DNA of 64,000 nt from Longimonas halophila. GTDB lineage: Bacteria > Bacteroidota > Rhodothermia > Rhodothermales > Salinibacteraceae. Numbering within the stretch: position 1 is the first letter of the stretch; every line of letters starts with the position of its first letter. The translations under genes were made by a program, and so were the position numbers. The notes under the pieces were generated by a model, which saw nothing but the letters and a program-made list of their open reading frames with translations, ran no database searches and was not told the origin of the DNA. This document shows, in pieces, positions 61,578 through 64,000 of this stretch. Location of the stretch: the NCBI RefSeq assembly GCF_002554705.1, contig NZ_PDEP01000004.1, forward strand, positions 62,001 through 126,000. Direction: 5' to 3'.

Positions 61578-62906
61578 ATGCGAAGACCGGTACACGCAGT
61601 GGCATCGCAACTTCTTGGCGCCGTGCTCGCCGCTACACTGATGCTGGTTGTAGGAGGATGTGCAGCCTCGGGACCGTCGTTCAGCGAAGACCCGTCCGAC
61701 TACGAAGAGGAGGTCGAGACGCTACAGGCGCGCTTAGAGGCGGACCCGGCTGACGGTGCGGCTCTGCGCGATCTCGGCCAGATCTATCTGCAAACCCGAC
61801 GCCCGAATCGGGCCTACGACACACTGAAGCGCGCGTACTCACATCTCCCAAACGACCCAAAAACGCTGTTCTACCTGGGTATGGCTACGGAGAGCGTGGG
61901 CCGTACGAATGCCGCGCTGGAGCTGTTTTCGCAGTACGACGCGGTCCCCGAAGACACACGCTATCGCGACCTGATGGAGGGGCGGTACGAGTGGCTCGTA
62001 CGCGAGCAAGCCCGTACCGATATTCGTGAGATGATTGCTCGCGAAACCGAACTGGCCGGAGACGACCTGTCGCGAGGCGTTCTGGCAGTGCTGCCTCTCA
62101 ACTACCGGGGCGCCGAGGCCCAATATGAACCGCTTGGGCGCGGTCTGGCCGAGATGCTCATCACCGACCTGGCCAACGTGAGCGATCTGCGCGTGGTGGA
62201 GCGCGTGCGCCTGCAAGCCATCCTGAATGAGCTTGAGTTTGGCCAAACCGACTATGTGGATCCGGCCTCTGCGCCACGCGTGGGGCGGCTCCTGGGGGCC
62301 GGGCGCCTGGCGGGCGGATCCTATCGCGTTACGCAGGCTGAAGACATTCGCATGGACATGACGGTGGTCGAACTCAACTCTGAGACAGCGCCCCGTGTGC
62401 CCACACAGGCAGGGGCGCTCGCCGATCTGTTTGCGCTCCAAAAAGAACTGGCCCTGGCCCTGCTCGATGCCCTCGACGTGTCGCTGACCCGCGAGGAGCG
62501 CGCGGCCATTGCACCGGTGCCCACCGAAAGCCTCGATGCCTTTCTGGCTTTCAGCAAAGGCCTGTTGGATGAAGACGGGGGCCGCTTCGAAGCCGCTGCT
62601 GAACACTACCGCACTGCGGTGGCTATCGACCCAGGGTTCAGCGCCTCGGCCCGGCGGGCTGCCCGGGCCGAGCGCTTGCATGCCGCCGGAGGTGCGCCGC
62701 AAAATGCGCTTTCGACGGCTCTATCCCCCGCCGCAGCAGCCACATCGGCGCTGTTGCAGCAGCGTCTGAATAACATGGGACGCGGCTACTTTGGCATCAA
62801 TGACTTGATTGATGGGGGCCGCCGCACCCCGGTTGAAGACGTAGGCGGCATCCCAGATACGGAGCTTCCGCCTCCACCTGCGCCGCCTACGCGTTCGCCG
62901 CAATAA
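61578..62906 (+). CDS. TPR/CsgG-type lipoprotein
   Basis: The 442-residue lipoprotein starts MRRPVHAVASQLLGAVLAAT with the lipobox LVVGGC. TPR repeats (RLEADPADGAALRDLGQIYL, RPNRAYDTLKRAYSHLPNDP) precede a CsgG-like domain (LAVLPLNYRGAEAQYEPLGR, LRVVERVRLQAILNELEFGQ, VGRLLGAGRLAGGSYRVTQA). A proline-rich tail (PPPPAPPTRSP) closes it. It follows the 60457 gene by 14 bases, so the two form an operon and probably a paired outer-membrane or periplasmic assembly with the kinase upstream. Confidence 0.83.
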   Translation: MRRPVHAVASQLLGAVLAATLMLVVGGCAASGPSFSEDPSDYEEEVETLQARLEADPADGAALRDLGQIYLQTRRPNRAYDTLKRAYSHLPNDPKTLFYLGMATESVGRTNAALELFSQYDAVPEDTRYRDLMEGRYEWLVREQARTDIREMIARETELAGDDLSRGVLAVLPLNYRGAEAQYEPLGRGLAEMLITDLANVSDLRVVERVRLQAILNELEFGQTDYVDPASAPRVGRLLGAGRLAGGSYRVTQAEDIRMDMTVVELNSETAPRVPTQAGALADLFALQKELALALLDALDVSLTREERAAIAPVPTESLDAFLAFSKGLLDEDGGRFEAAAEHYRTAVAIDPGFSASARRAARAERLHAAGGAPQNALSTALSPAAAATSALLQQRLNNMGRGYFGINDLIDGGRRTPVEDVGGIPDTELPPPPAPPTRSPQ

Positions 62907-62951
62907 CCCATCCTGCCGCTCGTGCTCTAAATTGCTCTCTGGGCTGTGCTT

Positions 62952-64000
62952 ATGTCCTTGCTTCTCTCCGCTCCACACCGATGGGCTCGCTGCCGCGCTG
63001 CTGCAGGCGTGCAGCACGGGTGGGTGCGCATGTTATGCATTGCGCTGGGAGTAGGCCTGATGCTGGGGGCAACTCTGGGGACGACGCCCGCCTATGCTCA
63101 GGAAGAAGACGGCGACCCCATCTTCGTTCGGGCCGACGCCACAACCGGTCCGGGCAATCCAGACATCGGCACCTCGTGGGAAACAGCGTACGCCTCTCTG
63201 CGCAATGCGCTTGATGCCGCTGAGGCGAACGCACAGATCTGGGTCGCAGAGGGCACCTACACGCCAACCACCGTTCCGGCGCAGCGTAACCAAGCGTTTT
63301 TTATTGCGGCGCAGGGCGTGTCGATCTATGGCGGATTCACGGGGACCGAATCAACACTCGATGAGCGTCCTACGCCCGTAGACCCTACGGCTACGGTGCT
63401 CAGCGGCGACATTGATGGCAACGGTACGCTCGCAGGCAATAGCTATCACGTTGCGGTCATTGCAGCACAGAGCACACTGCTGAACGAAGACCCACCCACG
63501 CGCATCAATGACCTCACCATTCGGGGCGGGAACGCCGATTCGGGTGGGCAGAGCAACGGCGTATCCAACAGCCGGGGGGGCGGACTTGCATGCGAAGGAA
63601 CGTGCTATGCCGCATTAAACAACGTTGTCATCGAAAACAACCGGGCCACCGACGAGGGGGGCGGGCTGTTCATGGATGCAGGCGAAGCTCCCATCGCGCT
63701 GCAGATGCGGTCTGTTACCGTCCGTGGCAACGAGGCGGGCAGCAATGGCGGCGGCGTGTTTGTGCGAGCCGCTGCAGGCCAGAACGTCCAGTTGGCGTGG
63801 GGCAATATGGCAGTCACGGGCAACCAGGCTACAGGAAACGGTGGCGGCATCTACCTAAACGTGCCTGCAGGTGGACTCGGAGCAGCGCAGTGGGCAAACA
63901 TGTCGATCCACGGAAACCGAACTGGAGGGCAAGGCGGCGGCATCTACTACGACATGGACGGGGAGATTACGTTCGACCTGGCCAACAGCATTGCAGCAGG
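62952..64000 (+). CDS. Secreted right-handed parallel beta-helix protein (partial)
   Basis: The 5' part of a gene running off the window, with 349 complete codons visible. A signal peptide (LGVGLMLGATLGTTPAYAQ) is preceded by a charged N-terminal extension. The mature part has an N-terminal FVRADATTGPGNPDIGTSWE segment typical of choice-of-anchor and pectin-lyase-like proteins. It then has beta-helix turns with GGGxYxxxG loops (NNRATDEGGGLFMDAGEAP, GNEAGSNGGGVFVRAAAGQ, GNQATGNGGGIYLNVPAGG, GNRTGGQGGGIYYDMDGE). This fold often serves as a surface adhesin or carbohydrate-active enzyme. The C-terminus, and so the anchor, is unseen. Confidence 0.8.
   Translation, partial: MSLLLSAPHRWARCRAAAGVQHGWVRMLCIALGVGLMLGATLGTTPAYAQEEDGDPIFVRADATTGPGNPDIGTSWETAYASLRNALDAAEANAQIWVAEGTYTPTTVPAQRNQAFFIAAQGVSIYGGFTGTESTLDERPTPVDPTATVLSGDIDGNGTLAGNSYHVAVIAAQSTLLNEDPPTRINDLTIRGGNADSGGQSNGVSNSRGGGLACEGTCYAALNNVVIENNRATDEGGGLFMDAGEAPIALQMRSVTVRGNEAGSNGGGVFVRAAAGQNVQLAWGNMAVTGNQATGNGGGIYLNVPAGGLGAAQWANMSIHGNRTGGQGGGIYYDMDGEITFDLANSIAA

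Noticed and set aside
56719-62906. Calling a type VI secretion locus
   Set aside because: Only an FHA protein with a TagH-like tail and a kinase are present; there is no sheath, VgrG, Hcp, ClpV or baseplate gene.

Overview
The window is a high-GC bacterial chromosome segment that looks like a member of the Rhodothermota (Salinibacter/Longimonas-type Bacteroidetes relatives). The reasons are a SusC/SusD pair, a choice-of-anchor B protein, a Brp/Blh carotene dioxygenase and unusually acidic (Asp/Glu-rich) proteins as in halophiles. Shine-Dalgarno sequences are scarce, so many starts were chosen from protein features. The species call is inference.

Layout. 1-3603 (minus strand): two secreted beta-propeller-like proteins, the first cut by the window edge. 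4213-8251: BamD-like lipoprotein, nadD, a GH3 beta-N-acetylhexosaminidase-like enzyme, a thioredoxin-family protein and a small membrane protein. 8331-18747: housekeeping and metabolism, with a tRNA-Leu(CAA), an M20 dipeptidase, a methyltransferase, a PabB-PabC fusion, an AI-2E-type permease, tgt (with all four usual zinc ligands replaced), a cold-shock protein and a sodium:solute symporter. 18938-23352: a SusC/SusD nutrient-uptake pair, with susC frameshifted. 23676-26296 (minus): blh then pccB. 26486-35900: a SlyD-like isomerase, a TetR-TolC-MFP-RND efflux operon and rqcH.

36157-62906 is the most interesting part. A promoter-like TTGACA-N17-TAATTT at 38288 precedes a long rightward gene run. 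It encodes a MotB/OmpA-type peptidoglycan-binding protein, a lipoprotein with a vWA-like domain, a small membrane protein, a tubulin/FtsZ-like GTPase, a 1215-residue actin/Hsp70-like protein, a signal-peptide/TM/coiled-coil protein, a MotA/ExbB-like channel with a long coiled-coil tail, a frameshifted paralogue of the coiled-coil protein, and a membrane protein with a DUF4145/HEPN-like head. Beyond a reverse-strand recQ follow an FHA protein with a TagH-like C-terminus, a Ser/Thr kinase with PEGA repeats and two CsgG-type proteins. I read this as an energised, cytoskeleton-linked envelope machine. It combines a tubulin-fold protein, an actin-fold protein and a stator-like proton channel, possibly regulated by phosphorylation. 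It overlaps in part with the published FtsZ-like (FtsZl1)/vWA/OmpA membrane-remodelling systems and with Zorya stators, but it matches neither.

Intergenic gaps carry several dispersed repeat families. Both disrupted genes (18938 and 50257) change frame at or close to short homopolymers, so sequencing error must be excluded before either is called a pseudogene.
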